Assembly: GCA_017548225.1 (NCBI GenBank)
Contig: JAFYMV010000095.1
Coordinates: 1 to 19,635 of the forward strand
Direction: 5' to 3'
From: Bacteroidaceae bacterium
Lineage (GTDB): Bacteria > Bacteroidota > Bacteroidia > Bacteroidales > Bacteroidaceae
Length of the DNA stretch: 19,635 nucleotides
Positions 1 through 7,440 of this stretch are shown piece by piece. The position numbers and the translations under genes are program-made. The notes beneath the pieces were generated by a model, which saw only the letters and a program-made list of their open reading frames with translations, was not told where the DNA came from and searched no databases. Numbering within the stretch: position 1 is the stretch's first letter; every line of letters starts with the position of its first letter.

Positions 1-1842
1 AACGGGTACCAGGTTACTTGGACCTTCGGTCATTTATGCACACTAAAGGAGCCACATGACTATACTCCACAGTGGAAAAACTGGTCGCTGGCCAGTCTGC
101 CCATGATACCTCCGCGTTTCGGCATCAAGCTCATCGACAATCAAGGAATAGAAAAGCAATTTGACATCATCAAGGGACTGATGCAAAAGGCCGACATGAT
201 TATCAATTGCGGTGATGCAGGGCAAGAGGGAGAACTTATACAACGCTGGGTAATGCAGAAGGCAGAGGCCAAGTGCCCAGTAAAGCGTCTGTGGGTATCT
301 TCACTTACCGAAGAAGCCATCCGCGAGGGCTTCGCCAAACTTCTTGACTCGTCAGACAAACAATCACTTTATGAGGCAGGCCTATGCCGCGCCATCGGTG
401 ACTGGGTGTTGGGTATGAACGCCACCCGACTCTACACCCTAAAGTACGGGCAAAACCGCCAGGTACTCTCGATAGGTCGCGTGCAGACCCCTACCCTCGC
501 CCTTATCGTTAAACGCCAGCAAGAGATTGAAAACTTTGTACCACAACAATATTGGGTACTGAAAACGCTGTATCGTGGAGTCACCTTCAATGCCGTAATG
601 AAGCGCAGCGACGATGACCTGATGGCCGACATCGAGAAACAAAAAGAGAAAGCAGAGAAAAAGGGCGTTCCCTTTGACACGGCAGAGGCATGGCGCAAAG
701 CAGAGGCCGAGAATATTGGCCTTGAGCCCATAGCTAGCGGAGAGCAAGGTGCTGCCATATTGGAACGCATCAAAGATAGGCCCTTTACCATAACTTCAGT
801 AACAAAGAAAGACGGCAAGGAGCTACCTCCATCGCTGTTTGACTTGGGCACATTACAGACAGAGTGCGACAAGCGATTTAGCATTCCTGTGGATGTAACA
901 CTACAAACGGTACAATCACTCTACGAAAAGAAGGTAACCACCTATCCTCGTGTAGATACCACCTACTTGAGCGACGATGTGTATGCCAAATGTCCGCAGA
1001 TTCTCATGGGCTTACGCGACTACCAACAATACATCACTCCTCTGCATGGCCGACCTCTGCTGAAGTCAAAAAAGGTATTTGACAATAAGAAGGTAACCGA
1101 TCACCATGCAATCATTCCCACCGGCGTAGTGCCCGGAGCACTCACCGACATTGAGAAGAAAGTATACGACCTCATCGTACGCCGATTTATCGCGGTATTC
1201 CATCCCGAGTGCAAAACCCGTACTACTACCATATTGGGAGAGACGGACGGAATTCCCTTCCGAGCTTCAAGCAAAGAAATCATAGATCCGGGCTGGCGCA
1301 TCGTCTTCGATAAGAACTCAGCCACAGACACCTCCGAGAACACCGAAAACTCGGAAACTCCAGAAAGTTCTCAATCGTCAATTGTCAATTATCAATTCAC
1401 CAAAGGCGAGAGCGGTCCTCACATACCCGAGCTAATGGAAAAATGGACCCAGCCACCCAAGCCCTATACCGAAGGTACGCTTGTACGAGCAATGGAGACG
1501 GCTGGAAAGTTTGTCGACGATGAAGATTTGCGCGATGCCATGAAGGAAAACGGCATAGGCCGCCCTGCCACACGCGCCGAAATTATCAAGACACTATACA
1601 AGCGCAACTATGTCACAAAGGTGAAGAAAAACCTTGTGGCTACACCAACAGGCATCGAACTCATCAGCCTCATCCGCGAAGAATTGCTCAAGAGTGCCGA
1701 ACTCACGGGAATCTGGGAGAAGCGCTTGCGCGAAATAGAGGCACGCCGCTACGACGCCGGGCAGTTCATGGGCGAGCTGAAACAAATGGTAGCCGAAATC
1801 GTATACCAAGTAATGGCCGACAATACGCCACGAAGAATATAA
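1..1842 (+). CDS. topB: DNA topoisomerase III, 5' end cut by window
   Basis: Type IA topoisomerase, which cuts and passes single DNA strands to relax supercoils and separate replication or recombination intermediates. The frame is open from base 1 and reads as topoisomerase sequence before the first ATG at 103 (FGHLCTLKEPHDY), so the true start is upstream; 613 residues are present. The Toprim motif lies at fragment residues 72-76 (GDAGQEGE), with Gly where the usual DxDxE motif has its second Asp. The catalytic tyrosine is residue 315 in TTYPRVDTTYL (codon 943-945). A Ser/Thr/Glu-rich linker near residues 440-465 precedes the conserved FTKGESGPH and ENGIGRPATRAEI blocks. There is no C-terminal zinc-finger region, as in E. 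coli TopB-type enzymes. The gene stands alone and ends 75 bases before a hairpin terminator. Identity is firm; the start is outside the window. Confidence 0.95.
   Translation, partial: NGYQVTWTFGHLCTLKEPHDYTPQWKNWSLASLPMIPPRFGIKLIDNQGIEKQFDIIKGLMQKADMIINCGDAGQEGELIQRWVMQKAEAKCPVKRLWVSSLTEEAIREGFAKLLDSSDKQSLYEAGLCRAIGDWVLGMNATRLYTLKYGQNRQVLSIGRVQTPTLALIVKRQQEIENFVPQQYWVLKTLYRGVTFNAVMKRSDDDLMADIEKQKEKAEKKGVPFDTAEAWRKAEAENIGLEPIASGEQGAAILERIKDRPFTITSVTKKDGKELPPSLFDLGTLQTECDKRFSIPVDVTLQTVQSLYEKKVTTYPRVDTTYLSDDVYAKCPQILMGLRDYQQYITPLHGRPLLKSKKVFDNKKVTDHHAIIPTGVVPGALTDIEKKVYDLIVRRFIAVFHPECKTRTTTILGETDGIPFRASSKEIIDPGWRIVFDKNSATDTSENTENSETPESSQSSIVNYQFTKGESGPHIPELMEKWTQPPKPYTEGTLVRAMETAGKFVDDEDLRDAMKENGIGRPATRAEIIKTLYKRNYVTKVKKNLVATPTGIELISLIREELLKSAELTGIWEKRLREIEARRYDAGQFMGELKQMVAEIVYQVMADNTPRRI
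1371..1398. repeat. 7-base micro-repeat, four units, inside topB
   Basis: Four consecutive heptamers share TCAAT: TCAATCG, TCAATTG, TCAATTA, TCAATTC. They encode part of the hydrophilic linker of TopB. The total of 28 bases is not a multiple of three, so unit gain or loss would shift frame unless compensated. The flanking bases upstream (ACTCGGAAACTCC) look equally simple. Similar CAATT-rich strings are, to my knowledge, common between genes in Bacteroidales; here one sits within a gene. Confidence 0.7.
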
Positions 1843-1916
1843 AAAAGAAAGATATCACACCCTTAGTATATATATTAATAGCATTATATAATGGAGGGAA
1901 AAGGAAAAAGAGACAT

Positions 1917-1949
1917 TAAAGGAGGATGCCCAGCACCCTCCTTTATTTT
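1917..1949. terminator. Bidirectional terminator between topB and aminotransferase gene
   Basis: Nine-base-pair stem TAAAGGAGG / CCTCCTTTA (1917-1925 and 1937-1945), then one A-C mismatch, three more pairs TGC/GCA and a three-base loop. TTTTG follows on the plus strand. It lies between convergent genes topB (ends 1842) and the aminotransferase gene (ends 1985), so it probably serves both; the T tract is better on the plus side. Confidence 0.75.
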
Positions 1950-1984
1950 GTTTGAGTCCAAGACTCAAGGCCAATTACTCATTG

Positions 1985-3178
1985 TTAAGCCAACTTTGCC
2001 AACGCTTCCTTGATGCGACGCATAGCCTCTACGATATTCTCATCAGAGGTAGCATAGCTCATGCGGATACACTCGGGCGAGCCAAATGAGTCGCCACCCA
2101 CGCAAGCCACATGACCCTCCTCAAGGAGATACATAGCAAGATCTGAAGCGGTCTCGATAACCTTATCGCCAAACTTCTTACCATAGTAAGCACTACACTT
2201 GGGGAAGAGGTAGAAAGCACCCTGGGGCTCATTAACCTCAAAGCCCGGAATCTCACGACCGAGCTTCACGATGAGGTTGCGACGACGCTCGAAAGCCTTG
2301 CGCATCTCCTCTACCGGCTCTTGTGTGCCACGATAAGCTGCTTCAGCAGCCTTCTGCGATACAGAACACGGACCACTGGTATACTGGCCCTGCAACTTGT
2401 TGCAAGCCTTAACCAGCCATTCGGGACCTGCGATAAAACCAATGCGCCAGCCTGTCATGGCATATGCCTTTGACACACCATTGATGATAACTACACGGTC
2501 ATGTACGCCAGGGAACTGAGCGATACTCTCGTGACGACCCACATAGTTGATGTGCTCATAGATTTCGTCGGCGATGACATATACCTGCGGATGACGCTCA
2601 AGCACGGCAGCCAATGCAGCGAGTTCGTCATGGCTATATACAGAGCCTGTAGGATTTGAGGGAGAGCAAAGGATTATAGCCTTGGTCTTGTCAGTGATAG
2701 CAGCCTCAAGCTGCTCGGGAGTAATCTTAAAGTCCTGTTCAATGCCAGCGGGAACGATTACGGGAGTACCATTAGCCATGAGTACCATCTCAGGGTAGCT
2801 CACCCAGTAGGGAGCAGGTACAATCACCTCATCGCCCTCATTCACGAGCGCCATCACCACATTACATACCGACTGCTTGGCACCATTAGCGCAAGAGATC
2901 TGGTTGATAGTGTACTCTAGGTTATTCTCGTTCTTGAGTTTGTCTACGATAGCCTGACGCAAAGCGGGATATCCCGGAACAGGAGAGTAGCGTGAGAAGT
3001 TATCATCAATAGCCTGCTTGGCAGCCTCCTTGATATGGTCAGGAGTATTAAAGTCGGGCTCGCCCACACTCAAGTTGATAACATCAACGCCCTGTGCCTT
3101 AAGTTCAGCACTGCGCTGCGACATTGCCAGCGTAGCTGACGGAGACAAACGATTGATAAGATTGCTTAATGCGTTCAT
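1985..3178 (-). CDS. aspC: Pyridoxal-phosphate aminotransferase, aspartate type (class I/II)
   Basis: Predicted cytosolic fold-type I aminotransferase of the aspartate aminotransferase subgroup Ib/1-gamma, transferring the amino group of aspartate to 2-oxoglutarate. With the ATG at 3178 the protein has 397 residues, normal for the family. Visible marks are NLSVGEPDFNTP near residue 35, SNPTG at 174-178, DEIYEHI at 204-210, the cofactor-binding lysine at 237 in NGVSKAYAMTGWRIGF, and the C-terminal arginine in CIRMSYA that binds the substrate carboxylate. A TTG at 3196 would add six residues but homologues start at MNxLS, so the ATG is chosen. It is the last gene of the lptF-ribBA unit, 75 bases after ribBA. 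Exact substrate (Asp versus other dicarboxylic or aromatic acids) cannot be read from sequence, so the gene symbol is a best guess. Confidence 0.88.
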   Translation of the reverse strand: MNALSNLINRLSPSATLAMSQRSAELKAQGVDVINLSVGEPDFNTPDHIKEAAKQAIDDNFSRYSPVPGYPALRQAIVDKLKNENNLEYTINQISCANGAKQSVCNVVMALVNEGDEVIVPAPYWVSYPEMVLMANGTPVIVPAGIEQDFKITPEQLEAAITDKTKAIILCSPSNPTGSVYSHDELAALAAVLERHPQVYVIADEIYEHINYVGRHESIAQFPGVHDRVVIINGVSKAYAMTGWRIGFIAGPEWLVKACNKLQGQYTSGPCSVSQKAAEAAYRGTQEPVEEMRKAFERRRNLIVKLGREIPGFEVNEPQGAFYLFPKCSAYYGKKFGDKVIETASDLAMYLLEEGHVACVGGDSFGSPECIRMSYATSDENIVEAMRRIKEALAKLA

Positions 3179-3253
3179 AGTGTTTCTTTTTATCAATGGC
3201 GACAGCGGTTACAGGCAGCTGCCGACCAAAGGTTAGTTCATTATTTTAGATTC

Positions 3254-4486
3254 TCAATTCTTTAGTTTCAAGGTATGCCCCATACGCTCCTTCTTGGTGC
3301 GCAAGTAACGCTCGTTGTACTCGTTAGGCACAACCTCAATGGGAACATTTTCTACGATTTCAAGGCCATAGGCTTCGAGCCCGATGCGCTTTACCGGATT
3401 ATTGGTAAGCAAACGCATCTTGTGAACACCGAGCGAGCGGAGTATCTGTGCTCCTACGCCATAGTCGCGCTCATCAGCATCAAAGCCGAGATGAATATTG
3501 GCATCTACGGTATCAAGACCCTCTTCCTGCAACTTGTACGCCTTAATCTTATTCATCAAGCCAATGCCGCGACCTTCCTGCATCATATACACGACAACAC
3601 CTTTGCCTGCAGCCTCAATCTCCTCCATAGCCTTGTGCAACTGATCGCCGCAGTCGCAACGGCATGAACCAAAGATATCGCCAGTCATGCATGAAGAATG
3701 CATACGCACGAGAACAGCCTCATCTTCATTCCACTCACCCTTGATGAGCGCCACATGCTCGGCACCATTAGAGAGCTGGCGGAAGGGGATCAAACGGAAG
3801 TGTCCATGCGCAGTAGGCATGTCAACCTCCTCACCACGCTCAATCATCGACTCGGTCTCAAGGCGATAAGCGATGAGGTCATGAATAGTAATCAGAGGGA
3901 TATTCATCTCGCGTGAGATTTCAATCAACTGGGGCATGCGCGCCATAGTGCCATCCTCATTCATAATCTCAATGAGAGCAGCAGCAGGCTGCAGGCCAGC
4001 CAAACGAGCGAGATCGATAGAAGCTTCGGTATGTCCCGCACGACGAAGCACACCCTTGTCCTGCGCATAGAGGGGATTGATATGTCCGGGACGGCCAAAA
4101 TCTTCAGCCTTGCGTGTCGGGTCAGCCAAAGCGCGAATAGTAGCCGCACGGTCAGCCGTAGACACACCGGTAGAGCACCCCTCGATAAGATCCACCGTTA
4201 CGGTGAACGGAGTACCCAAGATGCTGGTGTTGGTGCTTACCTGCGGAGCGAGGTTAAGTTCCTCGCAACGAGACAAAGTGATAGGAGCACACAACACACC
4301 ACGACCGTAGCGGAGCATGAAATTAACAATATCGGGAGTTATCTTCTCTGCAGCGACAATAAAGTCGCCCTCATTTTCACGGTCTTCATCATCGACCACA
4401 ATCACGATGCCTCCCTGTCGGAAGGTATCTACAGCCTCCTCAATAGTGCTGAGGCGCCATTCCTTTTCGTTAGAGTTTTCTTTCAT
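3254..4486 (-). CDS. ribBA: Bifunctional DHBP synthase / GTP cyclohydrolase II
   Basis: Two entry steps of riboflavin synthesis in one 410-residue cytosolic protein, the usual RibBA length. The N-terminal RibB half (about 1-205) turns ribulose 5-phosphate into dihydroxybutanone phosphate; its acidic metal-binding loop DDEDRENEGD is at 32-41 and RAGHTEAS follows near 150. The RibA half (about 210-405) opens GTP; the zinc cysteines are in SSCMTGDIFGSCRCDC, and ERDYGVGAQILRSLG and NNPVKR are further family marks. The start ATG (4486-4484) lies inside the 3' end of the upstream permease gene (17-base overlap), suggesting translational coupling. No FMN riboswitch-like leader is apparent, and none would be expected inside the overlap, so regulation probably follows the permease promoter. 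Confidence 0.96.
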   Translation of the reverse strand: MKENSNEKEWRLSTIEEAVDTFRQGGIVIVVDDEDRENEGDFIVAAEKITPDIVNFMLRYGRGVLCAPITLSRCEELNLAPQVSTNTSILGTPFTVTVDLIEGCSTGVSTADRAATIRALADPTRKAEDFGRPGHINPLYAQDKGVLRRAGHTEASIDLARLAGLQPAAALIEIMNEDGTMARMPQLIEISREMNIPLITIHDLIAYRLETESMIERGEEVDMPTAHGHFRLIPFRQLSNGAEHVALIKGEWNEDEAVLVRMHSSCMTGDIFGSCRCDCGDQLHKAMEEIEAAGKGVVVYMMQEGRGIGLMNKIKAYKLQEEGLDTVDANIHLGFDADERDYGVGAQILRSLGVHKMRLLTNNPVKRIGLEAYGLEIVENVPIEVVPNEYNERYLRTKKERMGHTLKLKN

Positions 4487-6377
4487 AGATTATATTTTGT
4501 ATTTCTTTGTTTGTTCGTACTATTTCTTCCAGATCTCCCTTCAAGCGATGTCTGAAGAATACGGCACGCGCATAGAGCAGCAGTCCCACGGGAAACGCCA
4601 CACCCGCCACCACATTCATCCACCTCTTGGAAAAGGGAGTCGCATGGGAGGTTACCGACATCACGGGATATGTATTGATTTTATTGATAATCTCTTGACT
4701 GCGACTATTACCCAACTGCGTAATGACACGATTGAGTTGGCCGTTCACCGCTATCAATGCCCTATCACGCCCATCGGGAGCGATGAGCAAACGCACATAA
4801 TTGGGCAATAAATTCTGCAAATGAGCAGCACCATATTCCTCGCAAGCCGCCGACAAAGCTGCAAGTTCGCCATTAACAACGGCATAGTCAGGATCATCAA
4901 TGATAACCTCCTTGACTACATTGTTGCGCTTGGGACGCATTCCCAACAACCAGTAGAAAGCATTCTTATAGAGATCCACATTGAACACGCCCGAATCTCT
5001 ATTAGCTTGATAAGTCAGAAATATTCCCAACGGAGCCAGCACTGTAGTACTCATCCACGCACCCCACCACACAGAGATTTCTCCCTCGCGAGCAAGCTTC
5101 GTGCCCGAAGTGTCCAGAATGTAATACACAATGAAGGTGAATACCGACACCACCACCGGCATACCCAGTCCACCCTTTCGGATGATAGCTCCCAGCGGCG
5201 CTCCGATAAGGAAGAACACCAAGCAGGAAATCGACATGGTGATTTTGTAAAACCACTCCAACTGATGTCGGCGTATATTCTTGTCGGCATTGAACACGAC
5301 TTTAGTCTTCAAGGCCAGTTCATTCTTCAGGTTAGCCAAGCGACGCTCCTCACTTTCGAGCCATTTCGTGCGTTGGTCGCGTGTCGACGAATGAAAGAGG
5401 CTATCCACATCCACATAGGTTACCCGCTCTTCCGCTACGAACTCTTTCAGCTTTGCCGTATCCGCTCTAGACAATTTGTGCGAGGCATACGAGCCACTTC
5501 TCAACTGAGCAAAATAGACCCGCCCGATGCTATCCTGCTCGGTCAACATCGAGTCAATATCGTGAGCAAGCTGCGTCATATTCTTGTTCATGGCATTGTT
5601 TGTGAGGAAGCTGCCATCCATCATGTCAAAGTCCGAATTAAACTCGATGAGCATGGTCTTCTCGCCAAACTGTTCACGGCGATAGGGAATATTTCGCGAA
5701 TTGATCTGTCCATCCTTAAGATTCTCAAACTGTTCGCCATGATACAGGACAAACTTCAAGTACTGCTTGTCGGCCGTCGTTTCCAACCGTCCACTGTCAG
5801 CCTTTAAGATAGTCGCATTCTCGAAACCATTACTCATGTTGTAGATAACCACCCCATAGAGCATACCCGTATCGTTGTTCTTCTCCTTGACATACAGGTT
5901 GTAGTTGTCGATACCATCATAGAATGCTCCTTCAGGGATTTCCAGTTCGGGAGATTTCTGCTTCATCGAGATGAGCAGAGTCTGCATCTGGAGGCTAGCG
6001 TAGGGGACAGTAACATTCTGGAAATAGAAAGACACCGAACCCAGCACCACGCAGAGCACGATGAGCGGATTCATCACCCTTATCAGGGGAACACCGGCAG
6101 CCTTCATAGCCGTAAGCTCCACCCGCTCGCCAAAGTTACCAAAAGTGATGAGTGCAGCCAACAATATTGCCAACGGCAGCGACTTGGGCACCAAAGTCAG
6201 AGCAGCGTAGTAGAAGAACTTCATGAGCACATCCATAGGAATACCCTTTCCCACCAGTTCATCCACATACAACCAAAGGAGCTGCATGATAAAGATAAAC
6301 AGGCAGATAAAGAATGTTCCGACAAACATAATGCCGAAGCTTTTCAGTACGAATATGTCGAGTTTCTTTATGCGCAC
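4470..6377 (-). CDS. lptF: LptF/LptG-family permease (YjgP/YjgQ), long form
   Basis: Inner-membrane subunit of the ABC transporter that extracts lipopolysaccharide and feeds it to the periplasmic LptC bridge. The protein has 635 residues against about 360 in E. coli LptF. The layout fits the family: membrane segments near 14-36, 53-82 and 100-118, a large periplasmic domain to about 375, then three segments (ISCLVFFLIGAPLGAI, VVVSVFTFIVYYIL, WMSTTVLAPLGIFL). An extra soluble region of about 130 residues and one more hydrophobic segment (near 590-610, VVAGVAFPVGLLLYARAVFF) follow. The start is GTG at 6377: an in-frame TGA lies a few codons upstream and AAGAGG sits nine bases before it. Whether it is the LptF or LptG partner cannot be told, so the symbol is provisional. 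It is first in the unit with ribBA and the aminotransferase gene. Confidence 0.88.
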   Translation of the reverse strand: MRIKKLDIFVLKSFGIMFVGTFFICLFIFIMQLLWLYVDELVGKGIPMDVLMKFFYYAALTLVPKSLPLAILLAALITFGNFGERVELTAMKAAGVPLIRVMNPLIVLCVVLGSVSFYFQNVTVPYASLQMQTLLISMKQKSPELEIPEGAFYDGIDNYNLYVKEKNNDTGMLYGVVIYNMSNGFENATILKADSGRLETTADKQYLKFVLYHGEQFENLKDGQINSRNIPYRREQFGEKTMLIEFNSDFDMMDGSFLTNNAMNKNMTQLAHDIDSMLTEQDSIGRVYFAQLRSGSYASHKLSRADTAKLKEFVAEERVTYVDVDSLFHSSTRDQRTKWLESEERRLANLKNELALKTKVVFNADKNIRRHQLEWFYKITMSISCLVFFLIGAPLGAIIRKGGLGMPVVVSVFTFIVYYILDTSGTKLAREGEISVWWGAWMSTTVLAPLGIFLTYQANRDSGVFNVDLYKNAFYWLLGMRPKRNNVVKEVIIDDPDYAVVNGELAALSAACEEYGAAHLQNLLPNYVRLLIAPDGRDRALIAVNGQLNRVITQLGNSRSQEIINKINTYPVMSVTSHATPFSKRWMNVVAGVAFPVGLLLYARAVFFRHRLKGDLEEIVRTNKEIQNIIYERKL

Positions 6378-6402
6378 AAGTGTGTACCTCTTAAATCACG
6401 CG

Positions 6403-6433
6403 CAAAGATACGAATAAGCGAACGAAAAACAAA
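6403..6433 (-). promoter_or_regulatory. Promoter of the lptF-ribBA-aspC unit
   Basis: On the minus strand TTTG (complement of CAAA at 6430-6433), 19 bases, then TATCTTTG (6410-6403) match the Bacteroidetes primary-sigma consensus TTTG / TAnnTTTG. The leader to the GTG at 6377 would be about 20 bases. The motif is part of a diverged copy of the repeat module described at 6482-6582. Confidence 0.78.
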
Positions 6434-6481
6434 GTTTACTTTAATTTTTCACAGAGAGCGAGAGTTTCTTCGCGGTTTACC

Positions 6482-6582
6482 GCAAAATTAGTGCAAGCCG
6501 AGCGAAAAAGCAAGTTTGCTTGCATTTTTCCGAGGCGAAGCCTTATTTCAACAACAAAGTAGTTAAAGATACGAATAAGCGA
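6482..6582 (+). repeat. Left arm of 101-base perfect inverted repeat
   Basis: Every base from 6482 to 6582 equals the reverse complement of 7440 to 7340. The arm holds two fold-back hairpins: GCAAG-TTTG-CTTGC flanked by A5 and T5 (6505-6529), and AGGC-GAA-GCCT (6533-6543). At its outer end, read leftward, lies TAATTTTG (6490-6483) preceded 20 bases earlier by CTTG, a fair Bacteroidetes promoter facing lptF. Its inner end carries AAAGATACGAATAAGCGA, also found next to the lptF promoter at 6404-6421. Confidence 0.95.
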
Positions 6583-6644
6583 ACGGAAAAACGAAACCAG
6601 CCAAAAACGAGGAAGAGGAGACCCAATTTATCTATCCACACAAC

Positions 6645-6688
6645 AAAAAAAAATCGCACCTGCGATGAGCATCAATCGCAGGTGCGAT
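6645..6688 (-). terminator. Rho-independent terminator of the START-like gene
   Basis: A perfect 14-base-pair stem (6653-6666 pairs with 6675-6688, core CGCACCTGCG / CGCAGGTGCG) with an eight-base loop is followed on the minus strand by eight T. It lies 43 bases after the stop codon at 6731, so it ends that transcript before it reaches lptF. Confidence 0.92.
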
Positions 6689-6730
6689 AAAAATTTATCA
6701 CACTAGTATTCAAAATCCTACATAGTACAC

Positions 6731-7108
6731 TTACAATCCAGCCACGCGGCGCAATTCCTCCATTTGGCTCTCCCACATTTGGGCGAGGTCCTCCTCATTC
6801 TCATTGCGCGAAATCTCTGTGATTTCCAATACATGAGCTTTGGTCAGCTCGCTCACATTGATACGCAACTCAAAATGAGTTTTCGGTCCTTCATCAAGCC
6901 ATCGGAAACGGATGTACACCCCTTCACGGCAGCCCAGCAACTCGGCATCACGAGTCTCACCACCCTCCCACTGGAAGGTATACACATCACCCTTTTCGAT
7001 AATCTTGTCAGCCATCCATGCCTCCAAGCCACCCGTCGTTCCAATAAAGTCCCAAACGATATTCCGCGAATTACCCACAAGCGGATATTCCAAATGTATT
7101 TTTGTCAT
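6731..7108 (-). CDS. START-like domain protein (SRPBCC/AHSA1-like fold)
   Basis: Small soluble protein of 125 residues with no signal peptide or membrane segment. The sequence resembles the START-like proteins that are widespread and near single-copy in Bacteroidota: an N-terminal strand and helix (IHLEYPLVGNSRNIVWDFI), a central sheet (YTFQWEGGETRDAELLG, YIRFRWL, THFELRI) and a long C-terminal helix (EEDLAQMWESQMEELRRVAGL), as in the helix-grip fold. Such folds enclose a hydrophobic cavity, but the ligand of this family is not known to me and I assign no function. It is a one-gene unit with its own promoter and terminator, lying inside the 757-base segment between the inverted repeats. The ATG at 7108 is supported by the promoter 20 bases upstream. 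Confidence 0.85.
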   Translation of the reverse strand: MTKIHLEYPLVGNSRNIVWDFIGTTGGLEAWMADKIIEKGDVYTFQWEGGETRDAELLGCREGVYIRFRWLDEGPKTHFELRINVSELTKAHVLEITEISRNENEEDLAQMWESQMEELRRVAGL

Positions 7109-7127
7109 GGTATTAGTCTTTTGGTTG

Positions 7128-7159
7128 CAAATATAACGAAAGGCTGGGAGAAAAACAAA
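7128..7159 (-). promoter_or_regulatory. Promoter of the START-like gene
   Basis: Minus strand TTTG (complement of 7156-7159), 20 bases, TATATTTG (7135-7128): a full match to TTTG / TAnnTTTG. The predicted leader is about 15 bases to the ATG at 7108. Confidence 0.82.
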
Positions 7160-7339
7160 TTTTTATACAACTTTACGAATCGTTTTATTGAGGTTTTCGC
7201 CCTACGGCAAAGTGCAAAGACACTCTTGCTCTTACTGAAAGATTAAAACAAACTTAACTTTGTTTGGTTTCTGCCTCACTCAATCACGAGAGAAAAGAAC
7301 TTTTCCGCGATGTTCGCTCGTTGAAACTTGCTTTTTCGC

Positions 7340-7440
7340 TCGCTTATTCGTATCTTTAACTACTTTGTTGTTGAAATAAGGCTTCGCCTCGGAAAAATGC
7401 AAGCAAACTTGCTTTTTCGCTCGGCTTGCACTAATTTTGC
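7340..7440 (-). repeat. Right arm of 101-base perfect inverted repeat
   Basis: Exact reverse complement of 6482-6582 with no mismatch. Identity stops at 7340: the next inward base differs, although the inner flank (GCGAAAAAGCAAGTTTC read on the minus strand) again resembles the repeat's own GAGCGAAAAAGCAAGTTT module. The outer end carries the promoter-like TAATTTTG facing trpS. The equivalent hairpins are at 7393-7417 and 7379-7389. Confidence 0.95.
7408..7439 (+). promoter_or_regulatory. Probable trpS promoter within the repeat arm
   Basis: CTTG (7408-7411), 20 bases, TAATTTTG (7432-7439): three of four bases of the upstream element and a full TAnnTTTG. The leader would be about 40 bases to the ATG at 7486. 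The same site exists in the left arm, facing the opposite way. Confidence 0.65.

Larger units (their letters stand above)
6378..6730. other. Intergenic region between lptF and START-like gene
   Basis: No coding sequence is supported here. It holds the lptF promoter (6403-6433), the left 101-base inverted repeat (6482-6582), a short hairpin GCGG-TTTA-CCGC (6472-6483), a second direct copy of AAAGATACGAATAAGCGAAC beside the repeat end, and the terminator of the START-like gene (6645-6688). Confidence 0.8.

Noticed and set aside
3179..3196. TTG start extending the aminotransferase by six residues
   Set aside because: Family members begin at the MNxLS segment, which starts with ATG at 3178.
4821..5807. 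Long plus-strand open frame of 328 codons opposite the lptF gene
   Set aside because: It is antisense to a well-supported membrane protein, has no family resemblance, no promoter and a composition expected of a shadow frame.
7255..7262. TAACTTTG as an additional trpS promoter
   Set aside because: It matches TAnnTTTG but no TTTG lies 19-21 bases upstream, and a better placed site exists at 7408-7439.
6482..7440. Insertion sequence with 101-base terminal inverted repeats
   Set aside because: The enclosed gene is a START-like protein, not a transposase, there is no target-site duplication at the outer borders that I can see, and the gene is a widespread housekeeping-type family.
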